From Paludibacteraceae bacterium (GTDB lineage Bacteria > Bacteroidota > Bacteroidia > Bacteroidales > Paludibacteraceae): 33,840 nucleotides of DNA. Location: positions 1 through 33,840 of the forward strand of contig JAKSNG010000020.1 in assembly GCA_024400125.1 (NCBI GenBank), given 5' to 3'. Positions within the stretch are counted from its first letter, which is position 1, and each line of letters begins with the position of its first letter. The notes below the pieces were generated by a model. That model was not told the origin of the DNA. It ran no database searches and was given only the letters and a program-made list of their open reading frames with translations. Below are positions 23,043-32,791 of this stretch, piece after piece. Position numbers and translations under genes: made by a program.

Positions 23043-24125
23043 ATGAAACGAATCCTTTCAGTTTTCAGTTTTGCGCTCTGCGCAATCGCCATGATGGCAC
23101 AAGAACCTGTCATCACGTTTACTACCTCCGAACACGATTTCGGTAAAATCAATGAAGCCGATGGTCGCGTTACCACCGTCTTTGAGTTTAAGAACGAAGG
23201 TATGACACCACTCGTACTCAGCAACGTGCGCGCTTCCTGCGGTTGCACTACCCCTAAATGGACTCGCGAACCTATCGAGCCCGGTCAATCTGGACAAATA
23301 ACTGTCACCTATAATCCTAATGGTCGCCCAGGACGTTTCCAAAAAACGATTACTGTAACTTCTAACGCTACTGAACCTACCAAGAAACTTTTTATCAAAG
23401 GTGAAGTCATTCCAAAACCAGCTAAACCTATCAACCAATATCCAGTGCAAATGGGCGAACTCAGCCTCAAGGCTAAAACTATCAACCTCGGCACTATCAA
23501 GAAAGGCGGCAAAACAAACTACGAACTGGAGTATGCTAACCACACCGACCACGTACTCAACGTTGATTTGGCAACCCGTTCGGAAGATAACTTCCTCATC
23601 TCACAAACCACTCTCAACACCTTGAACCCAAATCAAACGGGTAAATTCATCTTCGCGTTCGATGCGAATGTTTGCAAGTTGTATGGTCCTGTTGAAGTAG
23701 CCGCTTATGTAGTTGTTGGCGACAAACAAGTTATCTCTGACGAATACAAACTGACTCTCAAAGCCGACATCACAGAGGACTTCTCTACCCTCTCTGTTGA
23801 GCAACGCCAACAAGCGCCTATTGTCAATACGGCTGCCACCATCGACTTTGGCAAAGTAGTCGCTGGCAAGAAAATCAAGAAATCCTTAACAGTCCTCAAT
23901 GAAGGCACTAATGCCCTCATCGTTCGCCGTATCTATAGCGCAAACAATAACATCATCGCTACTGCTCCTAAAGCAGCTATCAAGTCGGGCAAAAAAGCAG
24001 ACGCTAAAATCGAACTCAACACCATCGGTTTGACGCCAGGCGCTTATACACGCGAAATAACAGTCATTACTAATGACCCAAATCAACCTCGCAAAACTGT
24101 TAAAATCACTTGGACGGTAGAATAA
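23043..24125 (+). CDS. DUF1573 domain exported protein
   Basis: A 360-residue protein with a signal peptide (about 1-19, ending AMMAQ). The first DUF1573 Ig-like unit (about 25-125) has the diagnostic HDFGKI, FEFKNEGMTPLVLSNVRASCGCTTP and GQSGQITVTYNP pattern. Two more similar beta-sandwich units follow (about 140-245 and 255-360), with INLGTIKKGGK and IDFGKVVAGKK motifs. The function of the family is unknown; it is probably periplasmic. Start 11 bases after the alarmone gene, one base before meaB (TAA-T-ATG). Confidence 0.92.
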   Translation: MKRILSVFSFALCAIAMMAQEPVITFTTSEHDFGKINEADGRVTTVFEFKNEGMTPLVLSNVRASCGCTTPKWTREPIEPGQSGQITVTYNPNGRPGRFQKTITVTSNATEPTKKLFIKGEVIPKPAKPINQYPVQMGELSLKAKTINLGTIKKGGKTNYELEYANHTDHVLNVDLATRSEDNFLISQTTLNTLNPNQTGKFIFAFDANVCKLYGPVEVAAYVVVGDKQVISDEYKLTLKADITEDFSTLSVEQRQQAPIVNTAATIDFGKVVAGKKIKKSLTVLNEGTNALIVRRIYSANNNIIATAPKAAIKSGKKADAKIELNTIGLTPGAYTREITVITNDPNQPRKTVKITWTVE

Positions 24126-24126
24126 T

Positions 24127-25221
24127 ATGAACCATCCCGAGAACGATAAAGCATACAAAGGACTCACGGTAAACGAAGGGGTGGAAAACCTCCCCTCCGT
24201 TAATCCGTATGCTACTTTCCATCGCAAGAAACGCCAACTGTCAGTCGATGAATACTTCGAAGGCATCCGCCGCGGAGACATTTCCATCCTCGGACAAGCA
24301 GTCACACTCGTGGAAAGTAACCTGCCCGCAGACCAACTCATTGCACAACAAGTCATTGAGCGCTGCCTGCCTTTTGCTGGAGGTGCTATTCGTTTAGGCA
24401 TCACTGGCGTTCCTGGCGCAGGTAAATCTACATTTATCGAAGCTCTCGGAACGGAACTTTGTCACCAAGGCAAACACATTGCTGTGCTCGCTATCGACCC
24501 TTCTTCTGAACGTTCAAAGGGCTCCATCTTAGGTGACAAAACACGCATGAACGAACTCAGTACCCAAGCCAATGCGTTTATTCGCCCTTCCCCAAGTGCC
24601 GGCAGCCTCGGAGGCGTAGCACGCAAAACACGCGAAACAATCGTCCTTTGCGAAGCAGCTGGCTTTGATACTATATTGGTCGAAACAGTCGGAGTCGGAC
24701 AATCAGAAACTGCCGCACACTCTATGGTGGATTATTTCTTGCTCCTGCAAGTTACCGGTACTGGCGACGAATTGCAAGGCATCAAACGTGGCATCATGGA
24801 GATGGCTGACGGAATAGCCATCAACAAGTGCGACGGAAATAATATGGAGCGCGCGCGCGCCGCACGCGTAAGCTATCGAAACGCACTCGCTCTTTTCCCG
24901 CCTTCCGAATCGGGATGGAAACCAGACGCACTGTGCTGCTCAGCCGTCGAACATACAGGCATAGCAGAGGTGTGGAAAAACGTGGAAGACTATGTCGCCT
25001 TTACACGACAAAACGGATACTTTGAGCGACACCGTACCGAACAAGCCAAATACTGGATGTACGAAACCATCAATGCTGCACTACTCAATGGATTCTACCA
25101 AAACGAACACATGGAGCTGCGCATACAACAAGCAGAACAACAAGTACTGAATAACGAAATAAGCAGTTTCATCGCTGCAAACCAACTCTTAACGGAATAT
25201 AAGAATGGCAGAGAGAACTAA
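24127..25221 (+). CDS. meaB: MeaB/ArgK-type GTPase (methylmalonyl-CoA mutase chaperone)
   Basis: A 364-residue G3E-family GTPase that loads and protects the adenosylcobalamin cofactor of methylmalonyl-CoA mutase, used in Bacteroidales for the succinate-propionate route. Walker A GVPGAGKST is at about 94-102; IDPSSERSKGSILGDKTRM and ETVGVGQSE, INKCDGNN (base-recognition motif) are intact. No mutase subunit lies in this window, so its partner must be encoded elsewhere. The 3' end overlaps dnaB by 17 bases. A GCGCGC tract near 24849-24860 codes for Arg/Ala residues. Confidence 0.95.
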   Translation: MNHPENDKAYKGLTVNEGVENLPSVNPYATFHRKKRQLSVDEYFEGIRRGDISILGQAVTLVESNLPADQLIAQQVIERCLPFAGGAIRLGITGVPGAGKSTFIEALGTELCHQGKHIAVLAIDPSSERSKGSILGDKTRMNELSTQANAFIRPSPSAGSLGGVARKTRETIVLCEAAGFDTILVETVGVGQSETAAHSMVDYFLLLQVTGTGDELQGIKRGIMEMADGIAINKCDGNNMERARAARVSYRNALALFPPSESGWKPDALCCSAVEHTGIAEVWKNVEDYVAFTRQNGYFERHRTEQAKYWMYETINAALLNGFYQNEHMELRIQQAEQQVLNNEISSFIAANQLLTEYKNGREN

Positions 25222-26746
25222 CTATAAGAAACGCACAAGCACCACACAAGTCGGAGCAAACGATTTGGGTAAACTACCACCACAAGCACCGGAACTGGAA
25301 GACTCCGTGCTCGGAGCACTCATGATTGAGAAAGAGGCGTACGCTATGGTGGCAGACTTACTGCGACCCGAATCATTCTACAAAGACCAGAATCGTCTCA
25401 TCTTTGAAGCTATTCGCGCTTTGGCTGCTAAAGATCAGCCTATCGACGTGCTCTCTGTGGCTGAGAAACTGAAGTCACAAGGCACTCTCGTCGAAGCTGG
25501 TGGACCTCTCTACCTCAGCGAACTCACTCGCAAAGTGGCTTCCACGGCACACTTGCATTACCATGCACAGATAGTGGCACAGAAAGCTACCGCACGCGAA
25601 CTCATCGCTATGGCTGCTCGTATAGAAGAGAGCGCGTATGACGAGACACAAGATGTGGACGAACTCATGCAGGAAGCCGAAGCGGGCGTATTCGAAATCA
25701 GCCAACGCTCGCAGAAACGTGACGTCACACAAATAGACCCCGTCATCGGCGAAGCTTTTGAACGAATGCGCAAAGCTTCCAAGAACGAAGGAAACATATC
25801 TGGCGTACCATCTGGTTTCCACGCGTTAGACAAAATAACTTCTGGCTGGCAACGCTCTGACCTTATCATCATCGCTGCCCGCCCTGCCATGGGTAAAACA
25901 GCTTTCGTGCTCTCTATGGCAAAGAACATCGCCGTTAACTACAACCGACCTGTGGCTATGTTCTCACTCGAGATGTCTAATGTCCAACTCGTCAACCGTC
26001 TCATCATGAACGTCTGCGAGATTGAAGGAGACAAAATCAAAAACGGTAAACTGACCAAAAACGAATGGTCACAACTCGAGCACAAAGTGAACGACCTATT
26101 AGGCGCACCCATCTATGTGGACGACACGCCTTCCCTATCCGTCTTTGAACTGCGCTCTAAAGCACGCAAACTCGTGCGCGAACACCACGTCGAACTCATC
26201 ATCATCGACTACCTGCAACTCATGAACGCTTCCGGTATGTCCTTCGGCTCACGCGAACAAGAAGTAAGTATCATCTCGCGTAACCTCAAACAACTGGCCA
26301 AAGAATTAGATATACCTATCATCGCCCTATCACAATTGAACCGTGGCGTAGAATCACGTACTGGCGTTGAAGGTAAAACACCACAACTGAGCGACCTGCG
26401 AGAATCAGGTGCCATCGAGCAAGACGCCGATATGGTTTGTTTCATCCACCGCCCTGAGTACTACCACCTCTACAACGACGAAAAGACGGGTAAAGACCTA
26501 CGTGGACTTGGACAAATAATCGTCGCTAAACACCGTAACGGTGCTACCGACTCCGTCTGGCTGCGTTTCCGCTCTAAGTTCGCTAAGTTCCAAAATGAAG
26601 ACGAGACTTTTGATGACGATTTAACACCTCTACCCGCGGCTGGCAACGTCACCATCTCGTCACGGATGAACCAAATGGCAAATAATGCACCCGTCACTAT
26701 GTCACCAGACGGAGCAACAATTGACGATAATATAGTACCATTTTAA
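25205..26746 (+). CDS. dnaB: Replicative DNA helicase DnaB
   Basis: A 513-residue hexameric helicase that unwinds DNA ahead of the replication fork. The N-terminal DnaB domain (about 28-130, ELEDSVLGALMIEKEA) precedes the RecA-like ATPase with Walker A ARPAMGKTA (225-233), FSLEMSN, IIIDYLQLM (Walker B), LSQLNRGVESR and QLSDLRESGAIEQDAD. No intein is present. The C-terminal 40 residues are a polar tail. The ATG lies 17 bases inside the meaB 3' end; the next gene, asnS, follows after 96 bases holding an 11-base tandem repeat. Confidence 0.97.
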   Translation: MAERTNYKKRTSTTQVGANDLGKLPPQAPELEDSVLGALMIEKEAYAMVADLLRPESFYKDQNRLIFEAIRALAAKDQPIDVLSVAEKLKSQGTLVEAGGPLYLSELTRKVASTAHLHYHAQIVAQKATARELIAMAARIEESAYDETQDVDELMQEAEAGVFEISQRSQKRDVTQIDPVIGEAFERMRKASKNEGNISGVPSGFHALDKITSGWQRSDLIIIAARPAMGKTAFVLSMAKNIAVNYNRPVAMFSLEMSNVQLVNRLIMNVCEIEGDKIKNGKLTKNEWSQLEHKVNDLLGAPIYVDDTPSLSVFELRSKARKLVREHHVELIIIDYLQLMNASGMSFGSREQEVSIISRNLKQLAKELDIPIIALSQLNRGVESRTGVEGKTPQLSDLRESGAIEQDADMVCFIHRPEYYHLYNDEKTGKDLRGLGQIIVAKHRNGATDSVWLRFRSKFAKFQNEDETFDDDLTPLPAAGNVTISSRMNQMANNAPVTMSPDGATIDDNIVPF

Positions 26747-26769
26747 CATATTGTGTATCAGGTTTTTAT

Positions 26770-26813
26770 CATAACATCCCCATAACATCCTCATAACATC
26801 CTCATAACATTCG
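26770..26813 (+). repeat. 11-base tandem repeat between dnaB and asnS
   Basis: Four consecutive 11-base units, CATAACATCCC, CATAACATCCT, CATAACATCCT and CATAACATTCG, then a degenerate TATAACTCACT. The period is close to one DNA helical turn. No promoter match is seen in the 96-base gap, so the repeat may be a binding site or replication-slippage product. Confidence 0.85.
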
Positions 26814-26842
26814 TATAACTCACTAAACACAGAATAACAAAA

Positions 26843-28240
26843 ATGCAAAGAACAGTAATCATCGACGCTCTCAAGAGCAAAGAACTCAATCGCCCAATCA
26901 ATGTGCGCGGATGGGTGCGCTCACGTCGCGGCAATAAACAGGTCAGTTTCATTGCACTCAACGACGGCTCAACCATCAAAAACATTCAGATTGTGGTGGA
27001 TTTAGAGAAGTTCTCTGAGGAGCAACTCAAACCCGTCACCACGGGTAGTTGCATCTCTGCCACTGGCACGCTCGTCGCTTCACAAGGCGCTGGACAAGCC
27101 GTAGAGATTCAACTCACAGAACTCGAAATCTATGGTACTGCCGACCCCGACCAGTACCCACTTCAGAAAAAAGGTCTCACCATGGAGTACCTTCGTACTA
27201 TCGCACACCTGCGCCCACGTACGAATACTTTTGGTGCCGTCTTCCGTATCCGTCACAATATGACGATGGCGATACACACCTATTTCCACGAACACGGTTT
27301 CTTCAATTTCCATACTCCTCTCATCACCGCTTCCGACTGCGAAGGCGCTGGACAAATGTTCCAGGTTACTACCAAAAACCTCTACAACCTCAAGAAAGAT
27401 GAGAATGGCAAAATTGACTACTCCGACGACTTCTTTGGCAAACAAGCGTCTCTCACCGTCTCCGGACAACTCGAAGGCGAACTCGCTGCCATGGCGCTGG
27501 GTAAAATCTATACGTTTGGACCAACCTTCCGTGCCGAAAACTCCAACACTCCTCGACACTTAGCGGAGTTCTGGATGATTGAACCCGAAGTCGCTTTCAT
27601 TGACAAAAACGAACTCATGGACCTCGAAGAGGACTTTATCAAATACTGCGTCCGCTGGGCACTCGACCACTGTATGGACGACCTCGAATTCCTCAACCAA
27701 TTCGTAGATAAAGGACTTATCGAACGCCTACGCTCTGTCATCGACACAGAGTTTGTGCGACTGCCTTATTCCGAAGGTATAAACATCCTGCAAGAAGCCA
27801 TCAAGAACGGACAAAAATTTGAATTCCCTTGCAACTGGGGTGATGACATTTCGTCTGAACACGAACGCTATCTCGTCGAGAAACACTTTGGCAAACCCGT
27901 CATCATGACCGATTACCCAAAAGATATCAAAGCTTTCTATATGAAAATCAACGAGGACGGCAAAACCGTTCAAGGTACAGACGTTCTCTTCCCACAAATC
28001 GGCGAAATAATCGGTGGTTCCGTGCGCGAAGAGTCTATGGACAAACTGAACGCCGAAATCGAAAAACGACATATCCCAATGAAAGATATGTGGTGGTATC
28101 TCGACACTCGCCGTTTTGGTGCAGCTCCTCATGCAGGCTTTGGACTTGGATTTGAGCGACTCATGCTCTTCGTTACCGGTATGTCCAACATCCGTGACGT
28201 CATCCCGTTCCCAAGAACTCCCAAATCCGCAGAATTCTAA
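26843..28240 (+). CDS. asnS: Asparaginyl-tRNA synthetase
   Basis: Class II aminoacyl-tRNA synthetase charging tRNA-Asn; 465 residues, normal length. The N-terminal OB-fold anticodon-binding domain (about 15-100, [23 protein letters not shown]) is followed by the catalytic core with motif 2 [21 protein letters not shown] and motif 3 [27 protein letters not shown]. The motif 2 loop ([19 protein letters not shown]) and the C-terminus [10 protein letters not shown] fit AsnRS rather than AspRS. It starts 96 bases after dnaB with no clear promoter; a 7-base repeat array begins one base after the stop. Confidence 0.97.
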   Translation: MQRTVIIDALKSKELNRPINVRGWVRSRRGNKQVSFIALNDGSTIKNIQIVVDLEKFSEEQLKPVTTGSCISATGTLVASQGAGQAVEIQLTELEIYGTADPDQYPLQKKGLTMEYLRTIAHLRPRTNTFGAVFRIRHNMTMAIHTYFHEHGFFNFHTPLITASDCEGAGQMFQVTTKNLYNLKKDENGKIDYSDDFFGKQASLTVSGQLEGELAAMALGKIYTFGPTFRAENSNTPRHLAEFWMIEPEVAFIDKNELMDLEEDFIKYCVRWALDHCMDDLEFLNQFVDKGLIERLRSVIDTEFVRLPYSEGINILQEAIKNGQKFEFPCNWGDDISSEHERYLVEKHFGKPVIMTDYPKDIKAFYMKINEDGKTVQGTDVLFPQIGEIIGGSVREESMDKLNAEIEKRHIPMKDMWWYLDTRRFGAAPHAGFGLGFERLMLFVTGMSNIRDVIPFPRTPKSAEF

Positions 28241-28241
28241 T

Positions 28242-28262
28242 ATACAATATGCAATATACAAT
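28242..28262 (+). repeat. Heptad repeat ATACAAT-type x3 after asnS
   Basis: Three 7-base units, ATACAAT, ATGCAAT and ATACAAT, begin one base after the asnS stop codon. The period matches the arrays at 2678 and 33701 though the sequence differs. Confidence 0.75.
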
Positions 28263-28305
28263 AAAAACAATTAACATTATTTATTAACCCTAAAAAAAAG
28301 TTTCT

Positions 28306-31300
28306 ATGCGGAAAACACTCTTAACAGTTATGTTGTGTGGCGCGGCAATTTTTGCCACCGCTCAGACTTCGCTGAAGGGTATCTTGCTCGATGAGGCTAC
28401 AAATCAGCCTATCGTCGGTGCTACGATTACTTTGGCGAACCAGAACATCAGCACTACGACCAACCAGTCGGGTGAATTCTCATTACTGTACCTCGAGGCT
28501 ATGGACGAAGAAGTCATTGTCGAGGCACAAGGCTACAACGGAACAATTGAATTGGTTTCCCTCCAAAACGGACAAACCAATCAAATGGATCCAATCAAAC
28601 TCTCTACCGATCTTGCTACTGAGACCAAAGAAGAAATCTTACTCAACATCGCTGACGATGACCTCAACGACGATGAAGGTAAATCACAATCGCAAGCTTC
28701 GGCTTCTTCTGCAAGCGTGGACGTGTTCAACTCAACCATCTCTTATGCATGGTCAACGGCACGTTATCGCAACCGTGGTTATGGACAAGATCAAGAAACT
28801 GTCTATATCAACGGACTGAACTTCAACACGGCAGAACGCGGAACGTTCTCATTCTCCTCTATGGGTGGTCTCAACGACGCAAGCCGTTACAAAGAAGTGA
28901 CACTCCCTATGGAAGCCACCAACTTCACCTTCGGTGGACTCGGACAATCAACCAACTACCTCATGAATGCAAGCCGCTATGCACAAGGCTGGAAAGTGAG
29001 CGCTGCTGGTACCAACCGTAACTACAAAGCTGCCGTTCGTGCAACCTACGCTTCCGGTCCTTTAGCTAATGGATGGTCATTCATTGGACAAATCGCTTTC
29101 CGTTTCTCTCCTTATTGCAAACAAATTGGTATCATCGGAGAAGGTATTGAGTACTATTCATTAGGTTACTTCTTCTCTGCTGAGAAAGTTTGGGACAATG
29201 GTAACCGCTTGAATATCACCACCTTTGGTGCTCCTACCATGCGTGGACAAAATGGTGCCGTTACCCAAGAAGTCTATGACCTCACCGGTACGAACTACTA
29301 CAACCCTTATTGGGGCTATCAGGACGGCAAAATGCGTAACTCGCGTATCGTGAAGTCACTCGACCCTACCCTCGTTCTCAACTATGACCTCAACATCAAC
29401 GATGTCAACAAGATGAAGTTCGCTGCTGGATACCACTATTCCATGTATTCCAACTCAGCCATCAACTTCTTCAACGCTCCTGACCCACGTCCGGACTACT
29501 ACCGTAACATGCCTTCCTTCTTGTGGGATGGTCAAATCGTGAACTCCAACTCAGAACAACTCTTTGACGAGAAAGGTAATCACTATCCTTACGGTTTGTT
29601 CATCGGCGAGTCTTTGAACGAAGTTCCACTCGGTACAGGTTTCACTGGAAATGACGGACAAATATTAGGTCCATCTATCGATCCTCACACCTACAATACT
29701 TTAGTAGATGCTTGGAAAAAACGTGATTCTAAGACTACCCAAATCAACTGGGATGCACTCTATGCAGCTAACCATGCCAACAACATCAATGACCCTGAAG
29801 GCATGGCTCGTTACATGGTGGAACGTCGCCACAACGACATCCAAGAGGCTGGCGCTAACGTGCTGTGGGTCAACACCCAATTTGATCACCTCAAAATGAC
29901 ACTCGGCGCAGAAGGTAAGTTCTCACAAGGTATCCACTACAAAACGATGGACGACCTCCTCGGTGGTAACCAATGGATTGACATTGACCCATTCGCTGAC
30001 CGTGATATCAAGGAGTTGGCTACCAACATTGGTCTGCCTCAAACAGCTATGGCTATCATCAAGCAAAACGACTTGGTTAATCCTTCCGCTAAAGTGCTCA
30101 CAGGTGACCGTTTCGGTTATGACTATCGCATCAACATCGGTACCGCTAAACTGTGGTTCCAAAACGAGTGGAATCTCCAAGACATCGATGTGTACTACGC
30201 TATCCAAGCTACTTACACTTCTATGCAACGTACCACCAACATGCTCAATGGTCGCGCTTGGTATCAAGAAATGATGCTCGCACAAGGCATGGGTGATCCC
30301 GCTGACCAAGGTAAGTTCCTCGGCTCAGTTGACGTCTTCAATCGTATCAACGATGGTACCATCACTGCTGGTACTTATGCCGGTGCACAACACCACTTCA
30401 TCGACCCTGCTTTCAAGGCTGGATTCAACTACAAAATCAACGGTCGTAACAGACTGAAATTCAACGCATTGGCAGAAACACAATCACCTCTCGCTCGTAA
30501 CGCATACATCTCACAACGTGTACACGACCGCGCTGTTGATAACATCTACGTACACGACAATGCGAAGTCCCTCAAAGACTATTTCGCAGCATCCGAAAAA
30601 GTCGTAGGTGGTGACCTCACTTATGAGTTCAACTATCCTATCGTTCGTGGACGTTTGACTGCTTACTACACACGTTTCTGGAATGGTACCGAACTCAACG
30701 CCTTCTACGATGACGAGGCACGTACCTTCGTGAACCAAGCTATTACTGGCATTGACAAACGTCATGGTGGTGTCGAAGCTGCTGTTGCTGTTAAACTCGG
30801 CACATACTTCACCTTGACCGGTGTTGCTGCTATCGGTGATTATCGTTACAAGAGCAACGCGTATGCCGTTACTTCTGCTGAAAACGGTATGGCACTCGCT
30901 AACGACATCAAGGGTAACCCTGTTCTCGAAACTCGTGACACTGTCATGCTCAATGGCTTACGCATCGCTTCTGGTCCGCAACTCAACGCCAGCTTGAAAT
31001 TAAGCTTCTTCCACCCGAAGATGTGGTTCGCTGACGTCACTGTTAGCTACTACGACTGGAACTTCATGTCGGTTGCTCCTTCTCGTCGTATGAAAGGACT
31101 CTATACCAGCGTGCGCGCTGATGGTACCGAAGTCAACGGTGGTTACTTCGACGCTATCGACGGCAAACCTGCTTACGAAATGGACAACATGGGTAATCCT
31201 ATCCTCGATAAGTACGGCAATTATCAACTCATTTATCCGTACTACTTGATGGATCAACAAGAGTCTCTCTCTGCTACCAACCCATTGAACCGTTTCATGA

Positions 31301-31557
31301 TTGATTTCAGCGTAGGTAAACTCATCTACCTCAAAAACCGTCAATCACTCTCTATCAACTTGTCTGTTAGCAACATCGGTCACAACACCAACTTCAAAAC
31401 CGGTGGCTACCAACAAGCTCGTCTCCCTCGTCAATCTGTTCAAGGTGCGAAAGACGGTGAGAACTCTCGTATTGGCGCAAACGCTTGGAAATTCCAATCT
31501 AAGTACTACTACGCTTGGGGTCCAAACCTCTACGCCACTATCACTTATAAATTTTAA
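28306..31557 (+). CDS. TonB-dependent receptor-like outer membrane protein
   Basis: A 1083-residue outer membrane protein. Signal peptide (about 1-19, ending ATAQ), then a carboxypeptidase-regulatory-like beta domain (about 22-105: LKGILLDEATNQPIVGATITL, QSGEFSL) that is usual in Bacteroidota receptors. A plug-like region (about 135-230: NRGYGQDQETVYINGLNFN, YKEVTLPMEATNFTFGGLGQ) and a long barrel rich in aromatic alternating strands follow, ending YYAWGPNLYATITYKF, a typical C-terminal barrel strand. No clear TonB box is visible. It is followed after 16 bases by a DUF5689 lipoprotein, a pairing seen in Bacteroidota; it should import an unknown ligand. No SusD-like partner is present. Confidence 0.88.
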   Translation: MRKTLLTVMLCGAAIFATAQTSLKGILLDEATNQPIVGATITLANQNISTTTNQSGEFSLLYLEAMDEEVIVEAQGYNGTIELVSLQNGQTNQMDPIKLSTDLATETKEEILLNIADDDLNDDEGKSQSQASASSASVDVFNSTISYAWSTARYRNRGYGQDQETVYINGLNFNTAERGTFSFSSMGGLNDASRYKEVTLPMEATNFTFGGLGQSTNYLMNASRYAQGWKVSAAGTNRNYKAAVRATYASGPLANGWSFIGQIAFRFSPYCKQIGIIGEGIEYYSLGYFFSAEKVWDNGNRLNITTFGAPTMRGQNGAVTQEVYDLTGTNYYNPYWGYQDGKMRNSRIVKSLDPTLVLNYDLNINDVNKMKFAAGYHYSMYSNSAINFFNAPDPRPDYYRNMPSFLWDGQIVNSNSEQLFDEKGNHYPYGLFIGESLNEVPLGTGFTGNDGQILGPSIDPHTYNTLVDAWKKRDSKTTQINWDALYAANHANNINDPEGMARYMVERRHNDIQEAGANVLWVNTQFDHLKMTLGAEGKFSQGIHYKTMDDLLGGNQWIDIDPFADRDIKELATNIGLPQTAMAIIKQNDLVNPSAKVLTGDRFGYDYRINIGTAKLWFQNEWNLQDIDVYYAIQATYTSMQRTTNMLNGRAWYQEMMLAQGMGDPADQGKFLGSVDVFNRINDGTITAGTYAGAQHHFIDPAFKAGFNYKINGRNRLKFNALAETQSPLARNAYISQRVHDRAVDNIYVHDNAKSLKDYFAASEKVVGGDLTYEFNYPIVRGRLTAYYTRFWNGTELNAFYDDEARTFVNQAITGIDKRHGGVEAAVAVKLGTYFTLTGVAAIGDYRYKSNAYAVTSAENGMALANDIKGNPVLETRDTVMLNGLRIASGPQLNASLKLSFFHPKMWFADVTVSYYDWNFMSVAPSRRMKGLYTSVRADGTEVNGGYFDAIDGKPAYEMDNMGNPILDKYGNYQLIYPYYLMDQQESLSATNPLNRFMIDFSVGKLIYLKNRQSLSINLSVSNIGHNTNFKTGGYQQARLPRQSVQGAKDGENSRIGANAWKFQSKYYYAWGPNLYATITYKF

Positions 31558-31559
31558 TT

Positions 31560-31565
31560 AGGAGG
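31560..31565 (+). promoter_or_regulatory. Unusually strong Shine-Dalgarno sequence
   Basis: AGGAGG lies 8 bases before the ATG of the DUF5689 gene. Other genes here lack such a site, as expected for Bacteroidota, which rarely use Shine-Dalgarno pairing. Confidence 0.75.
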
Positions 31566-31573
31566 ACAACACT

Positions 31574-32785
31574 ATGAAAAAAATTGCTATAATCAGTTTC
31601 GCAGTTATTGCGCTTGCAGCCCTTCTGCCTTCATGTACACCAGCTGAACCTTCGGCTGACGCTATGTACGTTAACGAAAGTCAAGTGGCTTCCATCATTG
31701 CCGATGGCAAACTCTTTGACCTCAACGAATTCAAAGACTCCTTCATGACCGATACCGGCAACTTCTGCGGTCCACAATTATATCGTACCCGCGCACACGT
31801 GGGAGGTATGGATTACTTGCTGTTCAGCATCAACACCCTGCCTACAGACGGGGATGGTATCTATGTTCGCGGTCGTATCTCTACCGATGACTACGGAGGA
31901 AACTTCTACAAATCCATGGTTATTCAACAACGCATGCCAGACGGTACCCAACAGAACCTCCGTATCTCCATCGACATGGGTTCTTGCAATGGCCTGTACC
32001 AAATGGGACAAGAAGTCATCATCCGTTGTAACGGTTTAGCACTCGGTCGTTATGCTAACCAAGCACAACTCTGTGTACCTTCTTATAACAACAACACCTT
32101 GGCAAACAAGGCCGAAGAGAAATCTGGCTGGGCTCCTGGTCGTATCCCTGGTCCTATGTTCCGCAATGCGTGCACGTTGATTGGTACACCCGATGTTTCC
32201 AAACTGTTGTACGATACCATCACTATCGCTGACTTCAAAGACAAAACAGACCAAGACGCTTTCCGCGACTACTGTGTCTATGAAGACGCTCGTCTGGTGG
32301 TGCTCAAAAACGTACATTTCACTGGCCAATATGAGAATAATGGCTCACTGAAAAGTTGTAACGTCTATGACCCCAATGCCAGCGACAAAACCATTGGTGA
32401 CCCCTCAAAGGACGAATATGCAAATGTATTTGCTCCTACCACCAATAACATGAACTTCCCACAAGGTCGTGTTATCTCTGATGGAACAGACAATACCATC
32501 GTCTCTACCTCTGAGTATGCTAAGTATGCTAACTTCTACCTCCCTGCTGACACATTCATCGGTGAGGTTCGTGGTATCCTTGGTTTCTATGAGGACAATG
32601 GTAAGAACGTTGATCAATACGGTATCGACCAATACAACTGGTCTATCACCCCACGTGGTTTGCAAGTTTTGGATACCAAAGCCGTTAACGATATCCTCTA
32701 TGACACCAATTGGGAACCACAAGAGTGGTCAAAAGAACCTGCTGAAGAGGCTGCTGACGAAGAAGGCGGTTCTAAAAGTAAATAA
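31574..32785 (+). CDS. DUF5689 domain lipoprotein
   Basis: A 403-residue surface lipoprotein. The lipobox LPSC has the lipidated Cys21. The DUF5689 OB-like domain (about 80-240) shows IYVRGRISTDDYGGNFYKSMVIQQ and RISID...LYQMGQEVIIRCNGLALGRY, characteristic of Bacteroidota proteins encoded beside TonB-dependent receptors. The second half is unassigned, with an acidic, Ser/Lys-ended tail (EEAADEEGGSKSK). It is probably a ligand-binding partner of the receptor upstream, by analogy with SusD but unrelated in sequence. The gene follows the receptor by 16 bases and has an AGGAGG site; CvpA follows by 6 bases. Confidence 0.85.
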   Translation: MKKIAIISFAVIALAALLPSCTPAEPSADAMYVNESQVASIIADGKLFDLNEFKDSFMTDTGNFCGPQLYRTRAHVGGMDYLLFSINTLPTDGDGIYVRGRISTDDYGGNFYKSMVIQQRMPDGTQQNLRISIDMGSCNGLYQMGQEVIIRCNGLALGRYANQAQLCVPSYNNNTLANKAEEKSGWAPGRIPGPMFRNACTLIGTPDVSKLLYDTITIADFKDKTDQDAFRDYCVYEDARLVVLKNVHFTGQYENNGSLKSCNVYDPNASDKTIGDPSKDEYANVFAPTTNNMNFPQGRVISDGTDNTIVSTSEYAKYANFYLPADTFIGEVRGILGFYEDNGKNVDQYGIDQYNWSITPRGLQVLDTKAVNDILYDTNWEPQEWSKEPAEEAADEEGGSKSK

Positions 32786-32791
32786 CACCCT

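Noticed and set aside
24841..24865. Alternating GC tract in meaB as a possible Z-DNA signal
   Set aside because: It is explained by Arg/Ala codons within a conserved coding region.
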